DNA of 22,374 bases from DATCMA01 sp036563645 (GCA_036563645.1 DATCMA010000060.1:1-22374); one strand, 5' to 3'; counted from the first letter of the stretch, positions 1 through 7,411 are shown. A program made the numbers and translations. The notes: generated by a model from the letters alone, not told the origin.

Positions 1-1
1 G

Positions 2-694
2 GACATCGCAGACCGCATCCTCCCCGAGCTGGATACGCGCATGTCCGAGGTGGCCGATCAGGTGCTGCGCAGCCGGGGAGTGGACATCCGGACCGAGACG
101 TCGGTGCGGGAGGTCCGCCCCGACGCGGTGGTGTTGAGTGACGGGCAGACGGTGCCGACCCGGTCGGTGATCTGGTGTGTGGGGAGCCGGCCGGACCCGC
201 TCGTGGCCAACGTGGGGTTGGAGACCGTGAACGGACGGGTGTTGGTCGACGAGTACCTCACGGTCCCTGGGCACCCCGAGGTGTACGCCTGCGGGGACGC
301 GGCCGCGGTGCCGGACCCGGCGCAGCCAGGCCAGTTCACGCCGATGACCGCGCAGCACGCGGTGCGGCACGGCAAGCTGGTGGCCCGCAACATCGCGGCC
401 ACATTCGGGATCGGCAACCGGCGCCCCTACCGCTTCCGCACCATCGGCTTCGCCGTTGACCTGGGGCGTGGAGGCGCGGTGGCGAACCCCTTCGAGGTGC
501 TGCTCACCGGCGCGGTAGCCCGGCTCGCGACCCGGGGATACCACCTGCTCAGCATGCCCGCCAACCGGACCCGCGTGCTATTCGACTGGCTCCTCAACGC
601 GATCTCGCCGTGGCAAGGGGTCCGGCTGGGGACGGTGCCGAAGGACGCGCTGCCGTTGGACAGCGACGCGCCTGAGCTGGTGCAGGTTCGCTGA
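2..694 (+). CDS. NAD(P)/FAD-dependent oxidoreductase, type II NADH dehydrogenase-like (5' truncated)
   Basis: This is the C-terminal part of a two-dinucleotide-binding flavoprotein. The frame is open from base 2 and runs through the first visible ATG (41) with family-like sequence (ILPELDTRMSEVADQVL), so the true start lies before the window. The visible 230 residues include the second FAD-contact motif VYACGDAAAV (about residues 95-104) and the following TAQHAVRHGKLVARNI helix. The tail (GYHLLSMPANRTRVLFDWLLNAIS) resembles the membrane-associating C-terminus of NDH-2 enzymes. Members of that family oxidise NADH and pass electrons to menaquinone at the inner face of the membrane without pumping protons. 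The NAD(P)-binding half is missing, so the electron acceptor cannot be judged, and another pyridine nucleotide-disulfide oxidoreductase remains possible. A 14-bp palindrome and a same-strand oxidoreductase follow. Confidence 0.85.
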   Translation, partial: DIADRILPELDTRMSEVADQVLRSRGVDIRTETSVREVRPDAVVLSDGQTVPTRSVIWCVGSRPDPLVANVGLETVNGRVLVDEYLTVPGHPEVYACGDAAAVPDPAQPGQFTPMTAQHAVRHGKLVARNIAATFGIGNRRPYRFRTIGFAVDLGRGGAVANPFEVLLTGAVARLATRGYHLLSMPANRTRVLFDWLLNAISPWQGVRLGTVPKDALPLDSDAPELVQVR

Positions 695-716
695 GCCGTC
701 GTTTCTCTCTAGCCGA

Positions 717-730
717 CCGGGGTACCCCGG
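717..730. repeat. Perfect 14-bp palindrome CCGGGGTACCCCGG
   Basis: This uninterrupted self-complementary sequence lies in the 69-bp gap between the NDH-2-like gene and the F420-reductase-like gene, 33 bp before the latter's start. It has no loop bases, which makes it a better protein-binding site than an RNA terminator. No T-tract follows. Confidence 0.5.
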
Positions 731-763
731 CGACGGCGAAGGTCATCGTGGAAGGGAGCGCGG

Positions 764-1393
764 ATGAATATCGGCATCATCGGCGCCGGCAACGTCGGAT
801 CGGTCTTGGCGCGCCGGTTGAGCGCCCTCGGGCACTCCGTCGCGATCGCCGCCTCCTCCCCGGACTCGCCGCGGCTGGCGCAGGCGACGGCGACCTCGGG
901 GGCCACCGCGGCCACCGCGGAGAAGGCCGCCGGGTACGGCGACGTGGTGATCGTGGCGGTGCCGTTCACCGCGATTCGCGCCGCGCTCACCGACACGGTA
1001 GCCCACGCCCTCACCGGGAAGATCATCATCGATGTAACCAATCCCCTGACTCCCGATAAGACCGGGTTGGCGGTCGCGGGGGATACCTCGGCGGGCGAGA
1101 CCGTCGCCGACCTGTTACCGCAATCCACAGTGGTCAAAGCGTTCAACACCGTCCTGGCGCCGAACCACGCGCAGCCCGTGCTCGGCGGTGTCCGCCAAGC
1201 GCTGCCCATCGCTGGTGACGACCCGGCGGCGAAGCGGGTCGTGCGCGACCTGGCCAACGAGCTCGGTTTCGAAGCGATTGACGTTGGTCCGTTGCGGAAC
1301 GCGCGCTACCTCGAGCCGATCGCCGGGCTGCTCGTCCAGCTGGCGCAGATGCCGGACTACGGGAGGGAGATCGGCTTCGCGCTCGCTCACTGA
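764..1393 (+). CDS. NADPH-dependent F420 reductase family protein (NAD(P)-binding)
   Basis: A 209-residue Rossmann-fold protein of the F420 oxidoreductase family (Pfam F420_oxidored). The nucleotide-binding loop GAGNVG sits at residues 7-12. A second strand-turn VVIVAVPF and the family segments KIIIDVTNPLT and VVKAFNT follow in the expected order. Characterised members move hydride between NADPH and coenzyme F420; close relatives act on other substrates, so the reaction here is inferred only at family level. Length is normal. The ATG is supported by GAAGGGA six bases upstream. The gene may be read with the upstream flavoprotein, but the palindrome between them could give separate control. It converges on the glycosyltransferase gene with a 26-bp gap. 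Confidence 0.8.
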   Translation: MNIGIIGAGNVGSVLARRLSALGHSVAIAASSPDSPRLAQATATSGATAATAEKAAGYGDVVIVAVPFTAIRAALTDTVAHALTGKIIIDVTNPLTPDKTGLAVAGDTSAGETVADLLPQSTVVKAFNTVLAPNHAQPVLGGVRQALPIAGDDPAAKRVVRDLANELGFEAIDVGPLRNARYLEPIAGLLVQLAQMPDYGREIGFALAH

Positions 1394-1419
1394 GGGCGGC
1401 GCGGTCGAGTCCGTCCGGT

Positions 1420-3015
1420 TCAGCCCTGCCGGGGTGGGATGCGCGCGGTGGGGCGGTAGACCCGATAGCCGGCGAGGTCGTCCACCACGAACGGCACGCC
1501 AGCGGCGGTGAGGTGTCGGCGTACCGCCTGGTCGAACCGCGAGGGCACCGGGGCGACGTACGCGGGCGGTTCGCTCGCGTCGGCGACCATCGCGCGGTAG
1601 CTCGGGACGCGGTCGAGCCCTGGCCCCAGCTCGTCGGTGAGGACGGCGCAGACGGCGCGTTCCCGGGTGGCGAAGGCCACCCAGTTGCAGGTCCAGTACT
1701 CGGTGTAGAAGCGGGTGACGCCGGAGCGGCTCAGTGTCGCGAGCAGCGCACGCTGCCGATTGGCCTGCTCGACGTAGGTGGCGACCTGAGCGAGGAGGGA
1801 GCCGGTCGCCGCCGCCACGGTGACGATCAGCGCCGCCAGCGGCACCGCGCCCGCGACGCGGCGCGCGCGGCGGAGGAACGCGCCCCGGGCGGGTGTCGTC
1901 GCCCACCGCCACAGTGGCCAGACCATCGCGGGTACGGAGATCACCACCATGCTGAGGTATCGGGCGCTCTCCACGGGGGTCAGCCCTGCCGCGGGGCTGC
2001 GCACGTACGAGACCAGGGTCGTCACCGCGGCGAGGATCAGCGCGAGGCGCGCCACCTGTCGCACCCGCTCGTCCCCCGAGGCGCGGAGGGCGGCCCAGGC
2101 GTACCCGGCGGCGGCGCCGGCGGCGCACACCAGGAGCACGGGGGCCCATGCGAGTTGCCAGAGGGTGCAGTGGCTCGGCGCGCACAGCCCGAGCCCGAGG
2201 GGGAGTCCTTGCAGGACCCCGCCGAGGAGCTGCTCCGGCCACGTGGCCTCACCAGCCAGGTAGAGCTGGCGGAACACCATCGGGGAACGCTCGGTGATCG
2301 GGGCGCGCAGGTTGTGCGCGATCAAGGGCGCGGAGCCGATCAGGAAGCCGACCACCGTGGCGAGCCCGGCGCGGCCGAGGAGTTCCCGTCTGACGCCCAG
2401 GACGAGGACCACCGCGGCGGCGACCAGGTATGGCACCCCCAGCCAGTGGTTCCACACCAGCAGGCCCGCGACGAGGCCCCAGGCGGCGAAGGCGAGGAGT
2501 CGTCGCGGCGGGGTCAGCGGGGCGGGACGTGGGCCGGTGCCGAGCCCGACGGCGAGCAGCATCAGGGCGACGGCGGCCGGGCTGCCCTCGGGGTAGCCGC
2601 CGCCGGCGATGAGCTGGTTCTTTACGGTGCGATCGGCGGCGAACGCGAGGAACCCGACGGTGGCGACGGCGAATCCCGGGGTAAACAGCCGCCGGCTGAG
2701 GTGGTAGGCGCCGACGAGCAGCGCCACGTAGAGCAGCAGGGTCGGCAGGCGCAGCGCGAGCAGCGACGGGCCGGTGAGGGCGATCAGTGGGGCGGCCAGG
2801 TACGCCTCGAGGGTGCCCATGTAGTGCTGGCCGTAGAAGAAGATGGGTAGCGCGCGTCCCTGTCCGATATGGAGCGCTGCGAGCCCCATCGTGGCTTCGT
2901 CGCTGTTCGTCGGTGGGGTATCCGACGCGATGAGCCAGATGCGGAGTCCGACACCGACCCCACCCACCGCTAGTGCCGCAGCTCCGTATCGGGATATCCG
3001 CCCCCACGCGGTCAC
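1420..3015 (-). CDS. Multi-pass membrane glycosyltransferase, GT39/PMT-like
   Basis: A 531-residue polytopic membrane protein. After a first membrane helix (GAAALAVGGVGVGLRIWLIA) an extracytoplasmic loop carries NSDEATMG, the acidic DE motif of the GT39/PMT and ArnT-like (GT-C) glycosyltransferases. Hydrophobic helices then continue to about residue 420, and a soluble C-terminal domain of about 110 residues closes the protein. Such enzymes transfer sugars from polyprenyl-phosphate donors on the outer face of the membrane; donor and acceptor are unknown here. The frame stays open upstream to 3234, but that stretch is not protein-like and overlaps the next gene. I therefore place the start at GTG 3015, just before the first helix. 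There is no Shine-Dalgarno; CAGACT lies six bases before the GTG, compatible with a leaderless mRNA. Confidence 0.8.
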   Translation of the reverse strand: MTAWGRISRYGAAALAVGGVGVGLRIWLIASDTPPTNSDEATMGLAALHIGQGRALPIFFYGQHYMGTLEAYLAAPLIALTGPSLLALRLPTLLLYVALLVGAYHLSRRLFTPGFAVATVGFLAFAADRTVKNQLIAGGGYPEGSPAAVALMLLAVGLGTGPRPAPLTPPRRLLAFAAWGLVAGLLVWNHWLGVPYLVAAAVVLVLGVRRELLGRAGLATVVGFLIGSAPLIAHNLRAPITERSPMVFRQLYLAGEATWPEQLLGGVLQGLPLGLGLCAPSHCTLWQLAWAPVLLVCAAGAAAGYAWAALRASGDERVRQVARLALILAAVTTLVSYVRSPAAGLTPVESARYLSMVVISVPAMVWPLWRWATTPARGAFLRRARRVAGAVPLAALIVTVAAATGSLLAQVATYVEQANRQRALLATLSRSGVTRFYTEYWTCNWVAFATRERAVCAVLTDELGPGLDRVPSYRAMVADASEPPAYVAPVPSRFDQAVRRHLTAAGVPFVVDDLAGYRVYRPTARIPPRQG

Positions 3016-3106
3016 CGCGCCAGTCTGGCACAGCGACACTGTCCACTTACGGCAGTCGCCGGGCGTGGGGTGAGGCGTGTCGCGTGCCAAATCCCCGAGC
3101 GCGGGC

Positions 3107-3136
3107 GGGCCCGGCCCACGGTGGTGGGCCGGGCCC
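3107..3136 (-). terminator. Strong GC-rich hairpin downstream of the exported-protein gene
   Basis: Perfect 13-bp arms GGGCCCGGCCCAC (3107-3119) and GTGGGCCGGGCCC (3124-3136) enclose a 4-base loop, 52 bp past the stop codon of the minus-strand gene ending at 3189. No T-tract follows, as is common for actinobacterial terminators. It separates that gene from the glycosyltransferase gene, suggesting the two are transcribed independently. Confidence 0.65.
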
Positions 3137-3188
3137 AGCAGGAGGACATCACCAACGGGACACGAGGAATTGCCCTGACGAGGGGTCC

Positions 3189-3971
3189 TTAGCCTTGTGG
3201 CATCGGCTGGAGGTCGTCCACGCCGCCCATCCACGGCTCCGGGTCAAACCCGTCAATGATCCAGGACGCGTCTCCGTCTTCGTTGGGCATCAAGGAGTAG
3301 GTGACCGTCTTGCGCGTGGGCAGGAGCTTGTCCTGGCCGTCCTTCTTGACCACCAGGTCACCGCTGGCCTCCAAGGTGATCATCAGGCGGCCGCCGTCGT
3401 CGCCCTCCAGCGCGTAGGCGTCCTTCAGCTCCACCTTCTTATTGATCACCTTGTCCTGGAGCTCCATATCGGCGGGGAGCTGGTAGAAGAGGAGCCCGCG
3501 GACGAGTTCCGTCGCCAGCGGGTCGCCGTTGAGCGCCTCCTTCACGGTGCTGGTCCAGCCCTCTTGGAGGTTCTCCGTCATGTACGCCTTGACGAAGTCG
3601 AACATCTCCGGCTTGTAGCCGCCGGCGGGCTCCTTCAACACGCTCGGCACCCACGTCGACTTCTCCAAGGTGAACGCCACCACGTAGCAGTAGGCGTCCT
3701 TGACTCCGTCCTCGCCGTAGGCCTCCACGGCCGACTCTTGGACATTCGCGTCCGAGTACTCGTCGCACCAGTCAATCTCGACGAGGTCGCCGAGCGCGGT
3801 CGTCTGCGTGGGCGCGGGCGAGGTGCTCGCGCTGGGGCTCGGGCTCGCGCTCGAGGCAGCGGTGGTCGTCTTCTCGTCATCACCGCTGGCGAGAACGAGG
3901 TAAGTCCCAATGCCGCCCAGAGCGAGGACCGCCGCGACAACCCCTCCGATCGCCAGCGGCTTGCTGCTCAT
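3189..3971 (-). CDS. Membrane-anchored exported protein of unknown function
   Basis: A 260-residue protein I cannot assign to a family. Residues 1-4 are short and basic. Residues 5-29 form one hydrophobic helix (LAIGGVVAAVLALGGIGTYLVLA) with no lipobox cysteine, so it is probably a signal anchor. A low-complexity Ser/Pro/Thr/Ala linker spans about residues 36-58, typical of surface proteins that span the wall. The remaining 200 residues form an acidic domain with only two cysteines (C69, C95), which could form a disulfide. It reads like a small NTF2-like or DUF-type extracytoplasmic domain, but I cannot show this. ATG at 3971 is supported by GAGGA eight bases upstream. The 5' region carries a 23-bp tandem repeat. 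Confidence 0.8.
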   Translation of the reverse strand: MSSKPLAIGGVVAAVLALGGIGTYLVLASGDDEKTTTAASSASPSPSASTSPAPTQTTALGDLVEIDWCDEYSDANVQESAVEAYGEDGVKDAYCYVVAFTLEKSTWVPSVLKEPAGGYKPEMFDFVKAYMTENLQEGWTSTVKEALNGDPLATELVRGLLFYQLPADMELQDKVINKKVELKDAYALEGDDGGRLMITLEASGDLVVKKDGQDKLLPTRKTVTYSLMPNEDGDASWIIDGFDPEPWMGGVDDLQPMPQG

Positions 3972-4005
3972 GATCGTCGTCCTCTTTCCTCGGTTGTCCT
4001 GAATA

Positions 4006-4051
4006 AGTTGATTTGCGGTGTTATCTATAGTTGATTTGCGGTGTTATCTAT
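4006..4051. repeat. Perfect 23-bp tandem direct repeat (two copies), likely operator or promoter element
   Basis: Bases 4006-4028 and 4029-4051 are identical head-to-tail 23-mers, beginning AGTTGATTT, with GCGGTG in the middle and ending TTATCTAT. A degenerate third GCGGTG occurs at 4060-4065, 22 bp further on. The unit is AT-rich in a GC-rich setting and lies 35-80 bp before the ATG of the minus-strand exported-protein gene. A period close to two helical turns would put bound proteins on one DNA face. The repeat is seen directly; the regulatory role is inferred. Confidence 0.7.
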
Positions 4052-4367
4052 CGCTACATGCGGTGAAAGTTTGAGAAGTTTGCTCATGTTTGTCGGATCA
4101 CCTCGGCACGGGACAGGCGGGCGATCCCGCCGCCGCGCGTCACGCGGCGGCGCGTTCCCCGGGAGGCGAGGCGCCCGGTCAAAGCTCGCGCCGTGCTGGG
4201 ACGACGTCCATTGCGGAACGCACCTCGCGTCGCCGCCGGGACGCCGGCTCGGCGCTGGGAGCCGCGTGTGATCGATGGCACGGTTGGCGGTGGTTGCCGC
4301 ACCTTGCGTGGGGTGACGCCGGCGAGCGTGGTTGGATGACCTCGTGCCTACGGTGGACGACTCGGTG
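4052..4367. other. Divergent intergenic region with a GC hairpin
   Basis: This gap lies between the repeat before the exported-protein gene and the ABC ATPase gene. It contains one perfect hairpin, arms CGCCGCCGCG (4128-4137) and CGCGGCGGCG (4143-4152) with a 5-base loop. No convincing coding frame, RNA gene or consensus promoter for the plus-strand gene was seen. Possible earlier starts of the ABC gene (TTG 4332, GTG 4344) fall in its last bases. Confidence 0.4.
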
Positions 4368-5174
4368 ATGAGCGACGACAGGACTCCCGACCCGGACGCG
4401 GTGATTGAGGTCGATCGGGTCAGCGTGCGCCGGTCCGGCGCGCACCTGCTGCGGGACCTTTCGTGGCGGGTGGGGGTCGACGAGCGGTGGGTGATCCTCG
4501 GGCCGAACGGCGCCGGGAAGACGACGTTGATCAACCTGGTGGTGGGGCGGATTCACCCCACGTCCGGCACGGTGTGGACGCTCGGGGAACGCATCGGGCG
4601 CACCGACCTCACGGAGCTGCGAACCCGCATCGGGTTGAGCACGCCGACGCTGGGCGAGCGGATCCCCGCCGGCGAGCGGGTGCGCGACGTCGTGGTGACC
4701 GCGGCCTGGTCGGTGGTCGGTCGCTGGCGCGAACAGTACGACCCCATGGATGAGCAGCGCGCCCAGGAGCTGCTGGAGCAATTTGGGGTGGCGGATCTGG
4801 CCGAGCGCGCGTACGGCACGCTCTCCGAAGGGGAGCGCAAGCGGGTGCAGATCGCTCGAGCCTTGATGACCGATCCCGAGCTCCTACTGTTGGACGAACC
4901 GGCGGCGGGCCTGGACTTGGGGGCGCGCGAGGACCTGGTGCGACGCCTCGCCGACTTGGCGCACGATCCTGAGGCGCCGGCGATGGTGCTGGTGACCCAC
5001 CACGTGGAGGAGATCCCCCCGGGGTTCACCCACGTGTTGCTCCTGCGGGAGGGGACCGCGGTGGCCCAGGGGCCGATCGACACCACGCTGACCGCGGACA
5101 CCTTGTCGGCGACGTTCGGGTTGCCGCTGACGGTCGAGCGGGCTGGCGCGCGCTTCGCCGCTCGGGCCGCCTGA
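4368..5174 (+). CDS. ABC transporter ATP-binding protein (COG1119/ModF-like)
   Basis: A complete single nucleotide-binding domain of 268 residues. It has Walker A GPNGAGKTT (45-53), signature LSEGERKR (152-159), Walker B LLLLDEP with catalytic Glu177, and H-loop VTHH (His211). The order and the STPTLGERIPAGERVRDVV region resemble the COG1119 (ModF/YlmA) group. That group is often encoded without a permease, and its real role is poorly defined; the link to molybdate is by name only. No permease or binding protein lies nearby, so it may be a soluble ATPase or serve a distant transporter. Start choice is uncertain: ATG 4368 begins just before the domain with a weak GGTGGA upstream, while TTG 4332 or GTG 4344 would add 12 or 8 residues. 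Confidence 0.88.
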   Translation: MSDDRTPDPDAVIEVDRVSVRRSGAHLLRDLSWRVGVDERWVILGPNGAGKTTLINLVVGRIHPTSGTVWTLGERIGRTDLTELRTRIGLSTPTLGERIPAGERVRDVVVTAAWSVVGRWREQYDPMDEQRAQELLEQFGVADLAERAYGTLSEGERKRVQIARALMTDPELLLLDEPAAGLDLGAREDLVRRLADLAHDPEAPAMVLVTHHVEEIPPGFTHVLLLREGTAVAQGPIDTTLTADTLSATFGLPLTVERAGARFAARAA

Positions 5175-5181
5175 CGTGAGC

Positions 5182-5228
5182 GTGGCCGCGGGCGGTGCCG
5201 CCGGCTGACGCGGGACGACCGCGGCCAC
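5182..5228. terminator. Hairpin between convergent genes
   Basis: Perfect 10-bp arms GTGGCCGCGG (5182-5191) and CCGCGGCCAC (5219-5228) lie in the 74-bp gap between the ABC ATPase gene and the minus-strand DUF6232-type gene. The stem extends inward past one mismatch. Its position suits a bidirectional terminator, although the loop is long (about 27 bases) and no T-tract is present. Confidence 0.5.
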
Positions 5229-5248
5229 CGATATCCGACCGCGCGCAC

Positions 5249-5713
5249 CTAGCGCTGGTCGCGATAGGCCTCGAGCGCCCGTTGGAGCGCGCGACAGATC
5301 TGCCCGAATCGTTGCGCGTCGCGGGTCTTAAGCAGCAACACCGGCCGGCCAGCGATCTTTCCCCATAGCTCGAGGTCACGCAGGCTGCGGTCGTAGGAGC
5401 GCTCCACCCGTTCGAGGAGTAGGTCGGCGAAGGGGCCGATCACCACGCCGGCGACGAGACAGACGACGCCCGCCGTGACGACGGTCTCCGTGGGAATGTC
5501 GCTGCGCAGGGCGAGCACGATGCCGAGAGCAGCGGCCACGACCGGTATGAGCAGCCCGCTGACCATCGCGCCGCGTTCGAGGACGGCCCGCCACGACCGC
5601 TGCCCCCGCAGCTGCCACACCTCGGTGAGGTCGCGCAACGGGTACCGCCGCCCCATCACTTCGATCATGGTCGAAGTGATTCGTATCGAGCGATCGTCAT
5701 AGTACGTGATCAC
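5249..5713 (-). CDS. DUF6232-type small membrane protein
   Basis: A 154-residue protein with an N-terminal cytoplasmic segment (TYYDDRSIRITSTMIEVMGRRYPL), two membrane helices at about 51-69 and 78-98, and a basic C-terminal helix. The opening YYDD...I.V.GRRYPLRDLTEVW pattern is what I associate with the actinobacterial DUF6232 family, whose function is unknown. It may act as a membrane adaptor, but nothing here shows that. It starts at GTG 5713 with GAGGA seven bases upstream, and an ATG start in this frame would cut conserved sequence. It is divergent from the enoyl-CoA hydratase gene across 88 bp and convergent with the ABC ATPase gene. Confidence 0.78.
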   Translation of the reverse strand: MITYYDDRSIRITSTMIEVMGRRYPLRDLTEVWQLRGQRSWRAVLERGAMVSGLLIPVVAAALGIVLALRSDIPTETVVTAGVVCLVAGVVIGPFADLLLERVERSYDRSLRDLELWGKIAGRPVLLLKTRDAQRFGQICRALQRALEAYRDQR

Positions 5714-5766
5714 TCTGCTGTCCTCGTCACGTTTCTTCGAGGTTACTCACGTCCGGTGACGCGGCG

Positions 5767-5772
5767 TACCCT
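5767..5772 (+). promoter_or_regulatory. Candidate -10 box for the enoyl-CoA hydratase gene
   Basis: TACCCT fits the actinobacterial TANNNT -10 and would start a transcript about 23 bases before the GTG, just upstream of the Shine-Dalgarno. TTACTC lies 18 bp upstream as a weak -35. An imperfect inverted repeat GTTAC...GTGAC (5742-5760) overlaps that position. Confidence 0.35.
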
Positions 5773-5801
5773 TTGGCGGAACTCAACGTGGAGGTATGGG
5801 C

Positions 5802-6575
5802 GTGGGTGATTTCGTACGTGTAGAGGTTGCCGACGGCATTGGAACGATTCGCCTGGACCGTCCGCCGATGAACGCCCTCAACACGCAGGTCCAGGAAGAG
5901 CTGCGCGCGGCGGCCGCCCAGGTCGCGGCGGACGACGCCATTCGGGCGGTGGTGGTCTACGGCGGGCCGAAGGTGTTCGCGGCCGGGGCCGACATCAAGG
6001 AAATGGCCGACATGCCCTACGCCGACATGGCCAAGCGGGCCCTGGAGCTGTCGCGCGCCTTCGACGCGATCGCCCGCATCCCCAAGCCCGTGGTCGCGGC
6101 GATCACTGGATACGCGCTCGGGGGTGGATGCGAACTAGCGCTGACCTGCGACTGGCGGGTGGCCGCGGAGGACGCGAAGCTCGGCCAGCCGGAGATCAAG
6201 CTCGGGATCATTCCTGGGGCTGGGGGCACCCAGCGGCTGACGCGGCTGATCGGCCCGGCACGCGCCAAGGACCTGATCTTCTCGGGGCGGATGGTCGACG
6301 CCGAGGAGGCGCTGCGCATCGGCCTGGTGGACCGGGTGGTGCCGGCGGCCGAGGTCTACGACGCGGCGGTGGAGATGGTCCGGCAGTACGTCTCCGGCCC
6401 GGCGCTGGCGCTGCGCGCCGCGAAGCTGGCGATTGACCGCGGGTTGGAGATGGATCTCGACTCCGCGCTCGCGTGGGAGTCGCAGCTGTTCGCCGGGCTG
6501 TTCGCGACCGAGGACCGGCGGGAGGGGATGGCGGCCTTCATCGAGAAGCGGAAGCCGACGTTCACCGGCCGCTAA
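5802..6575 (+). CDS. Enoyl-CoA hydratase/isomerase family protein
   Basis: A 257-residue crotonase-fold enzyme. The oxyanion-hole regions FAAGADIKEM and GYALGGGCELALTCD are present. Both glutamates used for water addition in classical enoyl-CoA hydratases are conserved, one in GGCELA and one in GQPEIKLGIIPGAGGTQRL. It is therefore predicted to hydrate trans-2-enoyl-CoA in fatty-acid beta-oxidation; chain-length preference is not visible. Start choice: GGAGG at 5790-5794 is one base from ATG 5796 but seven bases from GTG 5802, a normal spacing, so GTG 5802 is preferred; the ATG would add two residues. Electron transfer flavoprotein genes, which accept electrons from acyl-CoA dehydrogenases in the same pathway, lie 2 kb downstream in a separate unit. 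Confidence 0.92.
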   Translation: MGDFVRVEVADGIGTIRLDRPPMNALNTQVQEELRAAAAQVAADDAIRAVVVYGGPKVFAAGADIKEMADMPYADMAKRALELSRAFDAIARIPKPVVAAITGYALGGGCELALTCDWRVAAEDAKLGQPEIKLGIIPGAGGTQRLTRLIGPARAKDLIFSGRMVDAEEALRIGLVDRVVPAAEVYDAAVEMVRQYVSGPALALRAAKLAIDRGLEMDLDSALAWESQLFAGLFATEDRREGMAAFIEKRKPTFTGR

Positions 6576-6608
6576 GCGCGCTCGTCTGGTTGCTGCCGTC
6601 GCCGTTGT

Positions 6609-6646
6609 GCGTGGCCCTGCCCACCCCCGTGCGGGCGGGGCCACGC
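6609..6646. terminator. Bidirectional hairpin terminator between convergent genes
   Basis: Arms GCGTGGCCC (6609-6617) and GGGCCACGC (6638-6646) pair perfectly. The stem continues inward through a T-G wobble and four more pairs, giving about 14 pairs in all. It sits midway in the 97-bp gap between the enoyl-CoA hydratase gene and the minus-strand PLDc_N-like gene. Confidence 0.65.
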
Positions 6647-6672
6647 TCGTCTCGGGCCACCGCGGTCGCGGG

Positions 6673-7083
6673 TTACGCCTCAGGACGCCGCTCGTCCGGC
6701 GGTTCGCCGGACTCCGGGCGACGGTGCGGCTCGTCGTGGCGTCGGTCCGTTTCCCGGCCGTCGGCTGGGCGGGTCTCCGATGCCGGGCGCTTGATGGTGA
6801 TGGACCGGAGGAACTCGGGGTCGTCATCCGGGGCGAGCGGCCGTGGCTGTGGCCGCCGCGAGAAGGCGCCGCTGAACAGGCCGGGGCGGGGCGTGGCGGG
6901 GACCGGGCGACCGGCGGCGAACCAGCCGATCGACCCCAGCAGCGGGAACAGCAGGATGACGAATACCCAGGCGATCCGGGGGAGGGCGCGAATCTCCGAT
7001 TCTTCGGCGGACAGGCAACTGATCAACGCGATCGCGCCGAGAACGATCTGGACGAAGAACAGCAGAATGTAGAAGCGCGCCAT
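6673..7083 (-). CDS. PLDc_N domain membrane protein
   Basis: A 136-residue protein with two membrane helices (about 4-23 and 36-57). These match the short N-terminal module of cardiolipin synthases (PLDc_N), ending in the characteristic RIAWVFVILLFPLLGSIGWFAAGRP. The catalytic HKD domains of cardiolipin synthase are absent, so it is not an enzyme of that type; stand-alone PLDc_N proteins are common in Actinomycetota and of unknown role. Residues 60-136 are a charged, Arg/Pro/Glu-rich, probably disordered cytoplasmic tail. The ATG at 7083 has only a weak GGCGGA before it. The gene starts 16 bases after the DUF202 stop and is probably the last of three co-transcribed membrane-protein genes. Confidence 0.8.
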   Translation of the reverse strand: MARFYILLFFVQIVLGAIALISCLSAEESEIRALPRIAWVFVILLFPLLGSIGWFAAGRPVPATPRPGLFSGAFSRRPQPRPLAPDDDPEFLRSITIKRPASETRPADGRETDRRHDEPHRRPESGEPPDERRPEA

Positions 7084-7099
7084 TCCGCCATGATGGCCC

Positions 7100-7411
7100 C
7101 TACGGCGGCGTCGGGCCTACTCCGGTCAGGACGAGCGTGACACCGAGGATCGCGTACCCGACGATGACGAGCGCGGTGAGCGCGACGATGCGGCCGTCGG
7201 TCATGGGTGCGGGGAGCTGCGCGACGCGCCGGCGGCCGAGGGCGACCACCGCCGCCCAGCCGAGCAGCGCGAGGCCGGACAGGAGGGCGCCCCTCGCCCC
7301 TTGGGTCACGGTGATCCGCAGGACGAGCGCGGTGACCGCGGTGAGGGCGAGCACAGTCCGCGCCCAGGCCAGCCGGGTGCGTTCGGACTGGAATCCGTTG
7401 TCACCGGACAT
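7100..7411 (-). CDS. DUF202 family small membrane protein
   Basis: A 103-residue protein with three predicted membrane helices. The N-terminal signature ERTRLAWARTVLALTAVTALVLR is the conserved start of DUF202 (Pfam), where the E-R-T-x-L-A-W segment precedes helix 1. Function is unknown for the family. Its ATG at 7411 lies inside the last codons of the YidH-like gene (11-base overlap), so the two are almost certainly translated from one mRNA and may work together. Both carry the same signature, so the pair looks like a diverged duplication that may form a heteromer. Confidence 0.85.
   Translation of the reverse strand: MSGDNGFQSERTRLAWARTVLALTAVTALVLRITVTQGARGALLSGLALLGWAAVVALGRRRVAQLPAPMTDGRIVALTALVIVGYAILGVTLVLTGVGPTPP

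Noticed and set aside
1513..2850. Plus-strand open frame (445 codons) opposite the glycosyltransferase gene
   Set aside because: Its translation is Gly/Glu/Arg/His-rich with no hydrophobic core; the minus strand gives a clear polytopic membrane protein.
3016..3234. N-terminal extension of the glycosyltransferase to 3234
   Set aside because: The extra 73 residues are Pro/Arg/Gly-rich and cross a terminator hairpin and the end of the upstream gene.
2973..4034. Plus-strand open frame (353 codons) opposite the exported-protein gene
   Set aside because: The minus strand has a good start, Shine-Dalgarno, signal anchor and linker; the plus-strand translation looks random.
4006..4065. CRISPR-like repeats
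   Set aside because: The two 23-mers are directly adjacent with no spacers and no cas genes are nearby.
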